Shown: positions 41,389 to 54,200 of the stretch, piece by piece
Layout of the letters: every line of letters begins with the position of its first letter
How positions within the stretch are numbered: the first letter of the stretch is position 1
Source: Gracilaria gracilis
Lineage: Eukaryota; Rhodophyta; Florideophyceae; Gracilariales; Gracilariaceae
DNA length: 64,000 nucleotides
NCBI GenBank assembly: GCA_030374805.1
Contig: JARGSG010000247.1
Coordinates: 124,001 to 188,000 of the forward strand
Direction of reading: 5' to 3'
Notes under the pieces: model-generated
What the model was told of the DNA's origin: nothing
The model's input: the letters and a program-made list of their open reading frames with translations, nothing else
The model's database searches: none
Translations under genes and position numbers: made by a program

Positions 41389-41775
41389 AAACTAGTCACC
41401 CCTGCTTAGTCACAAGTCACGCTCATTTTACCCGTAGTCAGTCAAATTAGTCACCTCTGTCAAGGGTGTTATAACGATAGCTTTTGGGGATCGTATGCAC
41501 CGGACGTGATCATCAGTTGAGCACGAAGAGGCCAGAATGAATAATTTAGATCAAGCAAAGGAGGGCTTTGTGGTGCGTGTACAGCGTACCACGTGTACAA
41601 CTGTACAGGTAGTAAATGAAGGCTTTGTTGTACGTGTATATTGTACGACGTGGACTCCCCCGTACATATGCATGTCAAATGTGACTATAACTTGACTTCC
41701 ATATCCACTTTGTAGTCGGTCAGTCATAAGTCACAAGAAAATCGAAGCAGTCAGTCAGTCACAAATACGGCCCTG
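41368..41775. mobile_element. MITE with long GTCAGTCA-rich inverted ends
   Basis: The left end CAGGGGCGTATTTGTGACTA and the right end, in complement CAGGGCCGTATTTGTGACTG, form terminal inverted repeats. Subterminal TAGTCAC / AAGTCAC and GTCAGTCA motifs recur. The element is about 408 bp, has no coding capacity and no clear target duplication. The CAGGGGCGTA-type ends recall hAT or other CAG-ending families. Confidence 0.65.
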
Positions 41776-43326
41776 GGGTAGCATCCCCAGGTGCTAGAAC
41801 AGCTATGTTATATACACTGGGTAAGGTCCGTTGCTCGTTGGTCATTCGCAGTCGACGACGCTCAGGGTTCCAATAGCCTCTGAAGTAATGATGTCTCCTC
41901 ACATGCACGACGACTTTCGCCCTTGAATGACGTTGCTCTAGACAGGGGGCTTGAACAAGCGCGCGGGTTCTACTACGACAAATGTGTGGCCGATTGGAAT
42001 AAAACGCTGGTGAATTGAGTGCAGGTCAAATAAATCGTGATGCTGATAACGTCGGAAACAAACAACGGAAAAGAAACTATCGGGTACCATGCGAAGATAA
42101 AAATTGGCCGGACGACAATGCAAACGAATATTCTTCCGACGCAACCACTACTTGATCAATGCCACTGTCAGACTCGTGAATACTGGTGACTCCTATAAAA
42201 CAAACGGTACAGACTCTTTGCTGCCATATCTGAGGGGCGTGGCCGCGCCTGCTGTGACCGTTTTTTTATGTGAAACGTCACCAGCTGGACTTTCTATAAT
42301 AGCTTCAAGCTACGCCAAACTCCGCACTAGGGCAAAAAGTGTTTCTGGGCGGAGCTGTTAGATAGCTCTAAAGAAATAACGGTATAGAAGCACTTCTGAC
42401 AGCTTGAAGCCTAGACTTCAAGCTTAAAATCAAATTACTCAGATCAAGCTGTTTAGGTCGCAGAACGTACTTTAGTCGGGATGAATGTTCTCCAATACGC
42501 ACCTTAGTAAGTACATAAGTTTCGAGTAGTCAGTGTTGTTTTCATTATATATCCTCTCTTAACAAGCATTTAGAAGAAGACAATATGCCACTAACCAGAA
42601 ACATGGCACTCCTATTAGCGTCTCAATCACAAGAAAAGAAGGACAATGATGTCTGGAAAGAAACAACCAACGTCGAGAAGCGGGAAGCACCGAAGGCCTC
42701 TTCTGCGTATCAGATCTTGGAAGTGGTCGGCTGCGTTGAAGCAATGAAGCCCAAACATAGAACATAAAGTCAAGAATTTTATGGTGCAACAGAAGAAAAA
42801 TCATGCGCCAATAACTCCGTCCTAAAGCCAGTTGCAGATCAAGTCGTTCTTCTTGACGAACTTCTGATCGTAAAATGATTCTTATTGGGAGCAAGAAAAG
42901 TAATGGAGGAAGTGCTTCAAGTTATTCAGAGCTGCACTGAAAAAGAAAGATCCGGAAATGGAAACCCATTAACAATGAATGAAAAACTGGAGGAAGTCAC
43001 GAGCAGTATTGATATGCTCTACGCTACTGCTCTTATTTGGGAGCAGGAACTGTGTGTGTTCGAGTTAGATGTCTTTATTGGCAAGTTGCATGGAAGGAAA
43101 GATGCTTAAGGCAAAACGAATGAAGGTTTACGAGCTTTTACACTCAAAAACTCGAAAAAGCTGCGAACATGGCTAATCTCTACTGGTGAACATGAGCAAT
43201 TCTCTTAGTTCATTCACCACTACACGGTGGACACCTTCAAAGTCATGAGAGAGCTCGGGCTTCACTTGTCTTGGGACGGCTCGTCACTCACACGAGTCGT
43301 GAACATTATATATATACGAGATATCT
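41776..43326. other. Stretch with weak coding traces only
   Basis: AT-richer DNA. Around 42885-43109 a plus frame reads MEEVLQVIQSCTEKERSGNG and MNEKLEEVTSSIDMLYATAL, helical and protein-like; a neighbouring segment at 42585-42767 is similar in style. Both are short and unlinked, and no family is recognised. They may be remains of a single gene. TATATATATACGAGATATC at about 43308-43326 could be a TATA region for the next frame. Confidence 0.35.
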
Positions 43327-43572
43327 ATGTCTCGAGCACGCGATAATGACGTTTTTGATAGTTTCGTTCTCACTCCCGCAGTGCCGATGAACCTTTTCTT
43401 TGCAGCGCTGCCTCAGTGCATTTGTACTGTGGTGAAAGCTTCGCAAAATACGATGCAATATGTGCGAAGCGACGAAACGACCAAGGTACGAATGTCAGAG
43501 GCTGCCAGTTTCAGCGTCTGTTATAGAGAGCGTATCTTTGAGCAGAAACGTTCTGCACCAAGCCGTAATTGA
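43327..43572 (+). CDS. Small hypothetical protein, 81 aa
   Basis: ATG 43327 follows a long TATATATA run by about ten bases, which is too close for a normal TATA-to-ATG distance unless the leader is very short. The product (MNLFFAALPQCICTVVKASQ in the middle) has no known domain. It stops at 43570-43572. Reported because of the clean frame and AT-rich upstream element; it may be chance. Confidence 0.25.
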   Translation: MSRARDNDVFDSFVLTPAVPMNLFFAALPQCICTVVKASQNTMQYVRSDETTKVRMSEAASFSVCYRERIFEQKRSAPSRN

Positions 43573-43812
43573 GCTAGTGCACTCATAAACAGAGAAAGAG
43601 AGAGAGACAGAGAAATCAGGTTCATCTTAAGCCAACGCGTCGCGTTGAAAAACGCCAAACGTGCAGCTTTCTGTTGTGCTGTGCATTAAAAAAATATTTT
43701 GTAATACAGCGGCTTGCAGTGTGGCGCAGCATGGCGCACAGCTGCTCTGCTGCTGTATGCGTGTGTGCGTGCGTTCAGCTGCTGAGCATCTCACGCCTTG
43801 CCGCGTTTGATC

Positions 43813-43946
43813 TGTGAGTGACGTATTCCTGGCCACAGAGTGGAACGTGCCATAGTGTCCACACGTTTTACTCTGCGTGCAAAATAAAGGACAGCCGGCG
43901 ACGGCGAGCGCTCTACTCCTCTCGGGGTCAAGCGTCAACCCTTTCA
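43813..43946 (+). repeat. 5' LTR of the copia element
   Basis: Starts TGTGAGTGACGTATTCC and ends CAACCCTTTCA. It holds an AAAATAAAGG signal-like motif. Immediately downstream TGGTAGCCATCG may be the primer site. Confidence 0.92.
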
Positions 43947-44275
43947 TGGTAGCCATCGCTTCCCGATTCCTCTGAACGCACCGAGGGCGCTCAACCTCCT
44001 TCTTTCCCCCCCCCTCCCGCGACCACTTCGCACCCTCGTCACATCGTCTAACGACCCCCCGTGCGCCGCCACACTCGTCCTCGCGCACACTTCCTGGTGC
44101 CTTCGCCTTGCGGCGTGTAACCGTCACCTCCCATCGCAAAACGTCGCTCCTCCATCTCACCTCCGAGCTTACTCAACGCGCCTTGCTCCCGCACCATCCG
44201 GACCGGCTTTCGAATCGCGCCTTGTCACCACCTCTACCGCCGCACGTCCTCGCCGTATTGTCCAGGTTATTCCGT

Positions 44276-44515
44276 AGTGCCTGGTTACCCACGCCCTACC
44301 CTCGCGACTCTCCGTCGCCCAGGGTACCCGTGCATCGCACACCCGCAGCTTTCTGTCGTGCTTGGCCACCCGCACCTCACACCCGCACCTCTCCGTCGTG
44401 CTTGGTCACCCGCGCCTCACACCCGCATCCCTCCGTCGTGCCCGGTCACCTTGCCTTACGCGCGCACCTCTCCAAAGTGCCCACTTACCCGGGTCGTTAC
44501 TCCCGCACTTCTCTG
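44276..44515 (+). repeat. About 40-bp minisatellite in the copia leader
   Basis: Six or so diverged units of 39-41 bp, each with GTGCTTGGTCACCCG followed by CACACCCGCACCTCTCCGTC, C-rich on the plus strand. It lies between the 5' LTR and gag. Confidence 0.75.
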
Positions 44516-45418
44516 GCGTGGCTTTCAAATCGCTCCTTACCCCCCCCACACATCTCTGCCGCGCCTGCACCGCACCTGGTCACCCATCTTGGTCACTGCT
44601 CCTACCGCCGCCCCACACCCCCCCCCCTCCCCGCCCTTGGTCACCGCGTATTATCGCCACACCCTGACACTACAAACTCGGGCCTCGTCTAGCCGGCGCA
44701 CTTTATTCGCACCGTACTGGGGACCACCTACCGTGGGCGCGCGCATCTCTTCTACATAATTGGATTGACTCCCTGGTCCTACAAGACAGGTTGAGATTAT
44801 CAGTCTCGCTGTCCCGCAGGAAGCTGTGCGGTGACGTGTATTCGACGGGCGGGAAGCTGCGCCTGTTGATTAAGAGCCTTCGTTGCCTCCCTGATTCAGG
44901 AAGCTGGCACTTTGGTTGGCAAGGACTACCCGCAAGCTGAACACCGGCAGGGAATTCGACAGGGGACTTGTACCAAACCGTTGGATCTGATACCACTCCG
45001 TATAACTGGCTCTGCTGGGGAGTGCTCTGTCTCCCGACGGTGACGGGGTGTCTCGTCGTTCAGCCCGAGTTGTCCGTGCCATCGAAGCATAACGGAGAAG
45101 ATCGCCCCGCTCGTACGACGCAAGAGGCTAGAGAGGGTATACTGGTGAAAACATATCTCTTTGTTAGTAACCTCCTCTGGACGTCTCGTAGCCGTAAAAA
45201 GTACCTCGTTCTGAATCACGCAGAACTTGGGAGGCCGAAGTAAAGCGTGTCTCACCGGGAGAAGTTTAACCCGGAGCCAGAGGTCTGACCTTTAGGAGTA
45301 CGGGGCTAGCACCCCCCGCCAGTGACTCTGAACAAGAAGAAACCCTCGCCCAGTAGGGGACTGGTGAAGACTACAAACTACAACAGCCCATCTGCTCTCG
45401 CGTCGAGACAACTCCGCG

Positions 45419-48400
45419 ATGGAAGCGGAAAAAGAACACGGGTCGAAGCGCATCCCGCGACTGAAGGGCACGGCCGACTATTACACTTGGCGCATATATG
45501 TACGAGACATCATGCACTCGGGTCAAGTCTTGTTCGTCCTGACCGACCCTCGACCTGAACAAAGAACAGAAGAATCCCAAAGTCAATGGGACGACGCAGA
45601 TCGTAAGGCCCGATCTGCTATTGTGCAGAATTTAGGAACTCAACCAATAATTGCTGTGTCCGAACTCCTCGAACGAGACCACTGCACTGCTCTGGAGGTA
45701 TGGACCAAACTCGAGTCTACCTACAAGAAGGACAACATCCAGTCCAAAATGAACCTACGACAGAAGTTAAGCACATTTACTTTTCAAAGATGGCGAGGAT
45801 ATACAACAACATCTCCTACAAATGGAAACCACATTCTTAGAGCTCGCCCGTCTCAGCGATCCTCTATCCGACCGTGAGCGAACTGCTACACTACTTCGGA
45901 CACTTCCAGACTCCTTGATGGCGATCACGCTACTGGCCGACGCAAACAACATGGACTACGACCAAGTCGTTGCACTCGTACGTTCTGAAATGGATCGCCG
46001 GAACCATCGCTCATCCTCGAGCACAGCTAAAGCGACGGACACAAAGAAAGACGGCAAACATCCTTACCCTGCGGCACATAAGTCGAACACTGCCTTCAAA
46101 CACCAGCGAAAGAGCACGAAAGGCATCGAATGCTGGAACTGTGGACGAATCGGCCACATACGATCCGAATGTTGGTCCCGCAAAGGCACGAACAATAACA
46201 CACCCAGCCGAAGGGGTGGTCGCCACAGAAGACGAGGTCGCAATCGAAACAATCACAACAATACAAACAGTCCTAGCAAGGACTGGGATACCACCAACGG
46301 CCCGAACAAGGGAAATAGTAACCGTCGACAAGGTAACATCCGCAACAACAACCACCACGAAAACAGCACGCCTCGTGGTTTTGTCGCTATTGCGCAAGCA
46401 AGTACCTCTCCTAGCGAAATCGTTCACACATGGTTAGACTCAGGCGCCACTCACGTCTTCATCAAGGACAGGAACTCATTCTGGGAGTACAATACAACAC
46501 GTCGCCAAACCGTGCGCACCTGCGATACATCTTCAGATATCATCGGCCATGGCACAATCAAACTACCGATCGGAGAAGGTCTTATACTACCCGCGAAACA
46601 CACTCCGTCTTTCGACTCTAACCTGGTTTCACTCTCAGTTCTCTCCCAACACGTCCGCGTCGACTTATCAAACGAGCAAGGACTAATGGGATTCGCTCTC
46701 AAGGATCTATCCTCTGGGCAAACATTGTACAGGTATTTCCCCAGGGACGGCCTATACCCTCTACCAAATCCGGTACCTCCCCCTCGAGCACAAGGCGCCA
46801 TGCTATCCCCAGGAAACACAGCCAAAGATTGGCACGAGAAACTAGGACATCCTGGAAGAGAAAGGCTCAGGGCATGCGTGGATCAATGCGACGGAGTTCC
46901 ACCACTTTCCTCATCGGAAATCGCTAACGTACACTGCACACCTTGCATACACGCTGGAAGCAAACGTGCACCACTACAACACTCCACATCGGTTGTATCT
47001 AACCCATTGGAACTCACGCATACCAATATCATCGGCCCTATCAGCCCTCCATCACTACAGGGGTCAACGTACATCCAGGTACTTATCGACGATAACACAA
47101 GAGCTTGCTCAGTTTACTTCCTAGACAAAAAGTCTAAGTTCTTCCAATCGATCCGGTGGTACAAGGCTCGCGCGGAGAACGAACTCTCTCCCAACAGAGT
47201 GTACCGCGTTCGCTTTGACGGGGCGGGTGAGAACATATCGGACGACTTCGTCACGTACGCAATGGAAAGCGGTATGATTCTCGAATACGCACCACCATAC
47301 GCGCATCAATCAAATGGCGTAGCCGAAAAGATCATTCAGGACTTGTGGAAGATGGCAAGGACCTTTCTGCAAGCTTCCCAGCTTCCCCTACAACTCTGGG
47401 AAGAAGCCATATCTCACGCCAACTATGTGAGGAACCGCCTGCCGAACTCTCGCGTAGATATGAAGATACCGTACACCCTCTGGTTTGGAAAGAAGCCAGA
47501 CTTCACGAATATCCTGACGTTTGGGCAACCAGGACACGCATTCATCTACAGATCGGACACAGTCGCAAACAAGAAGTTACTTCCTCGCGCCCTCCCTGGC
47601 CACTTCGTAGGCATGCAAAGCCCTCACACCTTATTAAGAATATATATTCCTTCGATCCGGAAAGTAATCAAGTGCCGAGACAGGGATTTCAAGGTGGCGA
47701 AGGAATCTCTACCTTCATTAAGCGAACTCATCGACTTCTCCTCCCTTCGGCGGATCGAGGCCGAGAATGAGATGGAGGAAGAGGATGAAGAACAGATGGA
47801 CGCATCCCTGGCTCACTGCATGGTCGCTCAATCGCGTTCCCAAGACCTCGGAGAGGCGGGCAAAGCACACATAAGATTCGAAGAAGCTAGACTTCTCCCC
47901 GAATGGGCAGAAGCGATTGACAGAGAGTTCAACGCACTCGTTAGCAGGAACACATGGGAGCTCGTGGACAGGAAGCCTGGAATGAAACCACTCCCATTCT
48001 TATGGAACTTCAACGTCAAACACATAAGCTCTGATCCTCCTAAGGTTCTCGCCAAAGCACGTTGCGTAATCCGGGGCGACAAGCAACGCCCTTACTTGGA
48101 CTTCGACCCGGACAATCTGTATGCGCCAGTGGCACGGCTGGAGACTATTCGCCTCGCCATCGCCAAGGCAGTGGCTCAGGGCCTCATAATGGAAACCATG
48201 GACATCAGTAACGCCTACTTATACGGAGACCTCGAGGAGCCTCTCTTAATGGAACAACCACAGAACTCCTCCGGATCCTCCTACGTCCCGGGCAAGGTCT
48301 GCCTACTTAAGAAATCAATCTACGGGGCACGACAGGTAGGACAAATTTGGGGCTCCCTACTTCACGACGAACTGATACGTCACGGTTTCAATCAATCAAG

Positions 48401-49439
48401 TACAGATAGCCGCCTATACTTGTACAAATCTAGGAGTGGGGTACTGAACCTCGTCGTTGTTGTTGATGACATCCTTATGCTATCCAATTCGTATTCCCTC
48501 CTCAAAGACTTTAAGGTCGAGATGCAGAAACTCTTCCAGGTGAAATTTCTTGGTGAAGCAAAGTCCTTTATTGGAATGGACTTAGAACGGGATAGGAATG
48601 GAATCAAGGTCCGCCAAACAAGATACATCGATAAGATGTTGAGAGAATATGGGCTGTGGAACTCCAACCCTGCGCGGACACCGTTGCCTTCCCCCTGCGA
48701 TCTCACCAGTCGAGGTGATGATGAGCAACAGCTCTCATCGGCGCTTCACAGTCGTTAGCGTAAGATGGTAGGACACTTGATGTACCTAGCCGTCTCCTCT
48801 AGACCGGATACGATGTTTGCAGCTTCAATGCTGGCAAGGCAAGTACATGACCCCTGCATGAGGCACATGGGACTTGCAAAGAGAGTACTAAGATACTTAA
48901 AAGGTACGAAGGGACTTGGACTATTCTTCCCTTCAAATAACTCAGCACCAATGGAAGCATACTGCGATGCGGACTGGGCTGGATGTCGTGACACCAGAAA
49001 ATCGACAACAGGATTGTTGATCAAGGTGAATGAAGCGCCGGTTATGTGGACGACGAAGAAGCAAACGCTCATTGCGATGTCGTCCGGCGAGGCAGAATAC
49101 ATCGCACTGTCACATGGCGGAAAGGCCTTGACATGGATGCGTAGGCTCTTTTGGGAACTTTGCAATGATGAAGTTCTTACAAATGAAGAACCTAGTATGT
49201 ACCCGATCAATATCTTTACGGACAGTTCAACGGCACAGTCCATCGCCAAGAACGCTAAGACGTCGGAAAGGAACAAGCATATTGGTTTGAAGTATCACCA
49301 TGTTAAAGAGCTTGTGAAGAATATGATCGTGAGAGTGGTAGGGATTCCCACTCAAGTACAACCTGCCGACATTCTGACAAAGTCTTTGAGGCATGATGCC
49401 CTAGAAAGTCTGAGGCTTCTTTGCGGTCTGTTTGTGTAG
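45419..49439 (+). CDS. gag-pol: gag-pol region of the copia element
   Basis: From ATG 45419 (ADYYTWRIYVRDIMHSGQVL) a UBN2-type Gag is followed by the zinc knuckle CWNCGRIGHIRSEC, protease WLDSGATHVF, integrase (HEKLGHPGRERL, CTPCIHAGSKR, QSNGVAEKIIQDLWKMAR), reverse transcriptase (WNFNVKHI, MDISNAYLYGDLEE, VVVVDDILML) and RNase H (YCDADWAGCRDTRKSTTGLL, MSSGEAEYIAL, KHIGLKYHHVKE). All are recognisable copia modules. Part of a broken element. Confidence 0.92.
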
Positions 49440-49686
49440 CGCTCGAAACTTGTTCGATTACTAACCTATATAACCTCTATGTTTTTGCTTTATCTTTTGT
49501 ATTGGTGACCATAGATGTCTTTCGAGTGGAACTTTGTATGGTGCTATACCTTTTCCTTAGACACGCAGGTTTTTTCCTACTGGGTTTTACTGCGGCAAAG
49601 GTTTTTAACGGCAGTCACCTACGTTGTATAGTGTAGAATAGTTTATGCGCAATTCATCGCTCCACGAGCATGTTTGCGAGGGACGG

Positions 49687-49820
49687 TGTGAGTGACGTAT
49701 TCCTGGCCACAGAGTGGAACGTGCCATAGTGTCCACACGTTCCACTCTGCGTGAAAAATAAAGGACAGCCGGCGACGGCGAGCGCTCTACTCCTCTCGGA
49801 GTCAAGCGTCAACCCTTTCA
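49687..49820 (+). repeat. 3' LTR of the copia element
   Basis: Same start and end as the 5' copy, with about four base differences; preceded by the purine-rich GCGAGGGACGG. Confidence 0.92.
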
Positions 49821-49825
49821 TGATC

Positions 49826-50600
49826 AACACAGAAGGCGGCGGCAGCTGTGGTGGCAGCAGCCGTGGCTGCCGCTAAAGTTTAACTTTATTGACGACACAC
49901 TGTGTGACGAACAAGCACAAACACATGTGTTTATTCTGCATCATCGCTAAACAAGTGTTTCTGACGTCATGCTTCTCGCCACGCACGCGTGAATGCACGC
50001 TCGCCGACGCCAGCGGCCGCGCATCGTGTGTGCGTTGACCACGTGGCTCGCACCACCTAAAACGCTTCACAGTTGGCCTGATAGATAGTCTCGCCGCCGG
50101 CGCACGCCATTCATTCGCACCAGCCGCATATCAAAAGTCATACCACCGACGTCGTGCGCAGTCGCTCGCTTCCCGCTGCCGTCAAACGCTTGGCGTTTTT
50201 CGCCATGTCATCATTCGAACACACACCCGCGAGGCCGATCGCGCTTCTGTCGTAGATAAATGCCGTATCCCGCCTATTCAACACACTCCCCGACGCTCGC
50301 GTGCTTGAACACGGCTTTGCTGTGCTGTGTTTGTGCGCATTATTGTCGCTGTTGCTGTCGTGGCGTTCATCTCCGTCATGGCTTTTTTGGCTGCGGAGAC
50401 TGCGACTGAGCGTCGTCCTGAACAGTCACGACGACAGCAGATTAAGCAAGCTATCAGCGCGCAAAAGTCTCCATAATTTGAGCACGCGTGCGACGAGAGA
50501 GCGAGAGAGCGAGAGAGCAACAGAGCAAGAGCGCCGAATATGATGAACAGCAGAAGTGGCCGCGCTTGAAATTGACCACGATGCAGAGCTGTAACATGGC
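49826..50600. other. Right flank of the copia insertion, no supported gene
   Basis: GC-rich DNA. A plus frame from about 50301 begins with a hydrophobic stretch (FAVLCLCALLSLLLSW) but continues into low complexity (ATRERESERATEQERR). Nothing recognised. Confidence 0.4.
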
Positions 50601-50605
50601 AGCAG

Positions 50606-51255
50606 TTAGGAGGTGCGGTTAACGCTTGAGAATGAGAGTTGATGAGATTCGAAGTTGACAAAGTTGAAGTGCACATGATCCCACGCGCGGTCGTCCGATG
50701 TCATCACGCACGCGCAGCTGCTCATATCCCACACCCGCTGCAGTGTGGTGCCGCCTTCCTGCGACACCACTCGCGACGTGTGCGCGTCGACGCCGCCGCG
50801 AGGCACCTAGCTTTCGTGCTTGAGCGCTGCGCCGACTGCTTCTCCGCTCGCGGCGTCCCTATACGTGCACTGCTCCGTCACTTGATCCAGACACCACTCG
50901 CGTCCTGCCGGCGTTCAATGCAATGCACACCACCAAATTCGTACCAACCACAGCCTGCCTGCTCGCGCTGTCCCATACGCGCACACTGCCGTCCTGATAG
51001 CATAACACCCAAAACAGTTCCAGAGCTCTGACTGAAATCCAGAATCGCGCTCTCGGCCGGCTCCAACAACCCAGCTGACGCTTTGGCCCACGGCCTCTTC
51101 GCCCGAAGCTCGATTTCTCTTATGAAGCTTCCAGTTTTCGCGCACTGAGTGGCGTATCTCACCAAGCGACCATTTAAATGAAAGCAGGCTTCGTATGGAT
51201 TGTTGTAAACATACGAGTTACTCACCTGCGTTGCACAACACGATACAACAATTCC
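50606..51255 (-). pseudogene. WD40-repeat gene fragment
   Basis: On the minus strand one frame reads SNSYVYNNPYEACFHLNGRL and AESAILDFSQSSGTVLGVM. The neighbouring frame then gives VLCYQDGSVRVWDSASRQAV and VCIALNAGRTRVVSGSSDGA, one and a half WD40 blades. A decayed third reads TLQRVWDMSSCACVMTSDDR near 50680-50740. It ends at about 51257, where gypsy element 2 begins, so the gene was probably cut by that element or by a later rearrangement. Confidence 0.68.
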
Positions 51256-51259
51256 ATGT

Positions 51260-54200
51260 GCTTTATGGGTGTGCATTTTACCGTTAACACGGATCATTCC
51301 GCGTTACGTTGGTTAATGTCAATCACGGAACCTTCCGGGCGTTTAATGCGCTGGCGTCTTCGGTTAGCCGAGTTTGATTATGAAGTCACCTACAAGAAGG
51401 GAAGTCTCAACGCACAAGCGGATGGTCTTTCACGTTTAGGAACGGAAGGCGAAGCGCTACGCGTCGATGACGATGATGAAGATATCCCCTGTTTCCTCAT
51501 TGAGGAGGGTGAAGAAGACTACGAACTGATTTCGGACGACATCTGTGATGAATTACTCGTCGCAGACGGTGAAGACCCGGAACCCGGTGCGTTTGTCCCA
51601 ATCACCCCTGAGGAGATGATCAGAGAACAGCAGGGAGACCCGTTCTGTACAAGGATACGCGCCCAAATTAATGGCGGTGCGAACATCCCTTTTGGGGTTA
51701 ACACTCAGGGTTACCTCGTTAGAGTGGTTCGTTCATCCCCACAGATCGTGGTTCCTCACTCCTTGCAGTCAAGGGTTCTTCATCTATCACACTTTTCTAA
51801 GGTTGCTTCCCATCCTGGGGCTAGAAGGCTGTACACGACACTACGTCGGGATTTCTACTGGCCCGCGTTAGCGTTGGATTGCTATACCACCGTCAAGGCG
51901 TGTACGCACTGTGCTCGTGAACGAGTTAAATTACGTCGCCATGCGAAGAAGCTAACTCTGTTCCCCGCACGGGCGCCTCTTGAGTTTGTTGCCATCGATA
52001 TACTCGGTGAGTTTTTAAGGACATCCCGAGGTAATCGGTTTCTACTCGTCATTACGGACAGATTCTCGAAGTTAGTCCGGACAATTCCGTTGAGGAAGAT
52101 TACATCACGCACTGTTGCGGAAGCTTTCGTTAAGCATTGGGTCCTAGTCTACGGTCCCCCGGTTAATCTCCTTTCGGATAATGGTCCGCAATTTACTGCG
52201 CGTTTCTTCCAGGACGTCTGTCGGATACTCGACGTGAAGAATCTCTTCACGACGACGTATCATCCCCAATGTAATGGGCAAGTCGAGCGATTTAATCGAA
52301 CACTGCTCTCCGCAATGCGGGCTTATACTGTTGAACATCCAAAGACTTGGGATCTCTACACGGATACCGTGACGTACGCGTACAATACGCAAGTTCACAG
52401 AGTTACTGGTTTATCTCCTTTTGAGCTTGTGCTGTCGCGAACGCCCCCGCCAGTTGCGGTTGAACCTCAGCCAAAGCTGGATACGTTCCCGTCAACGGTT
52501 GATCACTACCTGCGTTGGAAGCAGTGGCTTTCGTATATGGTACCTGTTGCCAGGTCGGCAATGGCTAAGGCACAACACGCTTATAAGCGGAACTTTGATG
52601 CCCGTATTCGGAGACCACTACCACCGCTGGAACCGGGACAAACCGCCTTTGTAAGGAAAGAATATTACACTCCTGAAAAGGAGAGGCGACACAAGCTTTC
52701 TCCCATCGCTGATGGTCCGTACCGCGTTATTAGCGTGAATAAGGACACAGTTATACTGGAAGTTGGTGGCGCTCACGAGCGTTTTTCTCGAGATCGAGTT
52801 GTACAGGGACCTACCCGTCATACGGAAGTTGTTATGGACACTCAGCAGGATGCTGGACAGGCGGAGAACCGATCACGTCAGTCTACAAATGCTACACCAC
52901 TTGTGGGACTTCGTCACCCATCAAGGGGATTGTCGGAGTTACCGATGTTATCGTCGCGAACCGAATCTTCGGATTCTACACCGCTTGTGAAGTCGCGCTT
53001 CACAGCGTCTATCGCACCGTCAACTGACGTGATGACTGCTCCTCGTATCGCTCCACCTCAAGAGGGGGAGGGAAATTCACGCGTTGTTGCGGAAGAACAG
53101 GAATCACCGGTGTCGCAACCGTCGCAGACATCCCGTGATTCACGGAGAAAAGAATTGGAGACTGAACTGTCTCAGGACACCGTCGAGGACGTGATTGCTA
53201 AGGATACCACTGTTAGTGGCCGGCAAACCCGCTACAGCGTGCTGATATTGCCAACGGCGCGCAACGCTCTACAGCGGATCGCAGCCCTATCAGCAAGGGA
53301 CACGCGCAATCTACGGACTCCCGGACTGTCCAGGATACTGTAATTGCTCACCCGCACGGGGAATCGCCGCCTGATCAACCCCCTGTTGTCGAAGAGACAC
53401 AGGAGGGACAATCTGATCGCGCTCGCGAAAGTTCCTCGGCACCGCCAGAAGTCGAAGCTGATCACCCGATTTCTCGGAAGAGCACAGCTACAGCACCGCT
53501 GGATACTGCTACACGGAGTATTCCGGACGCGCGCAAGACGCAAACCGTCGCTGACGTTCGTCGCACACCGCCTACGCAGGCGCGAAGTAAGGAAGTCACG
53601 GTAGATCCCGGTATCGCAAGACCTGTTAGTCAGGAAGGAGAGAAGACGCTCGCAGAAGCGAAGTTAGAGCACCCCGGAACGGGTACGGAGGAAACACCAC
53701 CGCACCCATCCGTGGGGAAGTCGTTGAGCGCTCTTCATGACGTTTTGAACCGTCATGACAGTGCACGCACCGTTGGAGATACGGAATACCGCCCTGACTT
53801 AGGGAAAATACATGCTGCCAGTGCAGGAGTGTGCGCGAGCCACACGTCGCGCGGCACACGCTGTGCACCACACAGTGGACCTATACTGTCGACCGGCAGT
53901 GCCGTAGCCACGAACCGTCGTCCGGAGTCACGTGAACCGGCACGTGCCGTGGAAGGTAATCCGCCTCCCCGTTCGAGACCACCGTCAACACGGGAAACCA
54001 CTCGTAATCGAGACGTTCACGAGCCCGTCGCAACGGAGGAACTGCTTGGGAAATCCCGGAATCCGGTAAGGAAGACTCAGCGGAGGACGACAGAACCGCC
54101 GAAGGCGTCAGAAACACACAGCAACGCAGCTGGTATCCCCGTTACAGTACCGCTACGAAGCGTGGACGACCCTTCTAAAGGTGGTGAAGAACGCGAAGTT

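Larger units (their letters stand above)
43813..49820 (+). mobile_element. Ty1/copia retrotransposon with both LTRs
   Basis: The element is bounded by 134-bp LTRs (43813-43946 and 49687-49820) and a 5-bp target duplication TGATC (43808-43812, 49821-49825). The LTRs differ at about four positions (about 97% identity), so it is fairly young. Parts in order: long leader with a 40-bp minisatellite, gag with a CCHC zinc knuckle, protease, integrase, reverse transcriptase and RNase H, the copia order with integrase before RT. It is structurally complete but broken, with about two breaks in the coding region. Confidence 0.95.

Noticed and set aside
44108-44759. Pro/His/Ser-rich ORFs of 160-194 codons
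   Set aside because: They are translations of the ~40-bp C-rich minisatellite in the copia leader.
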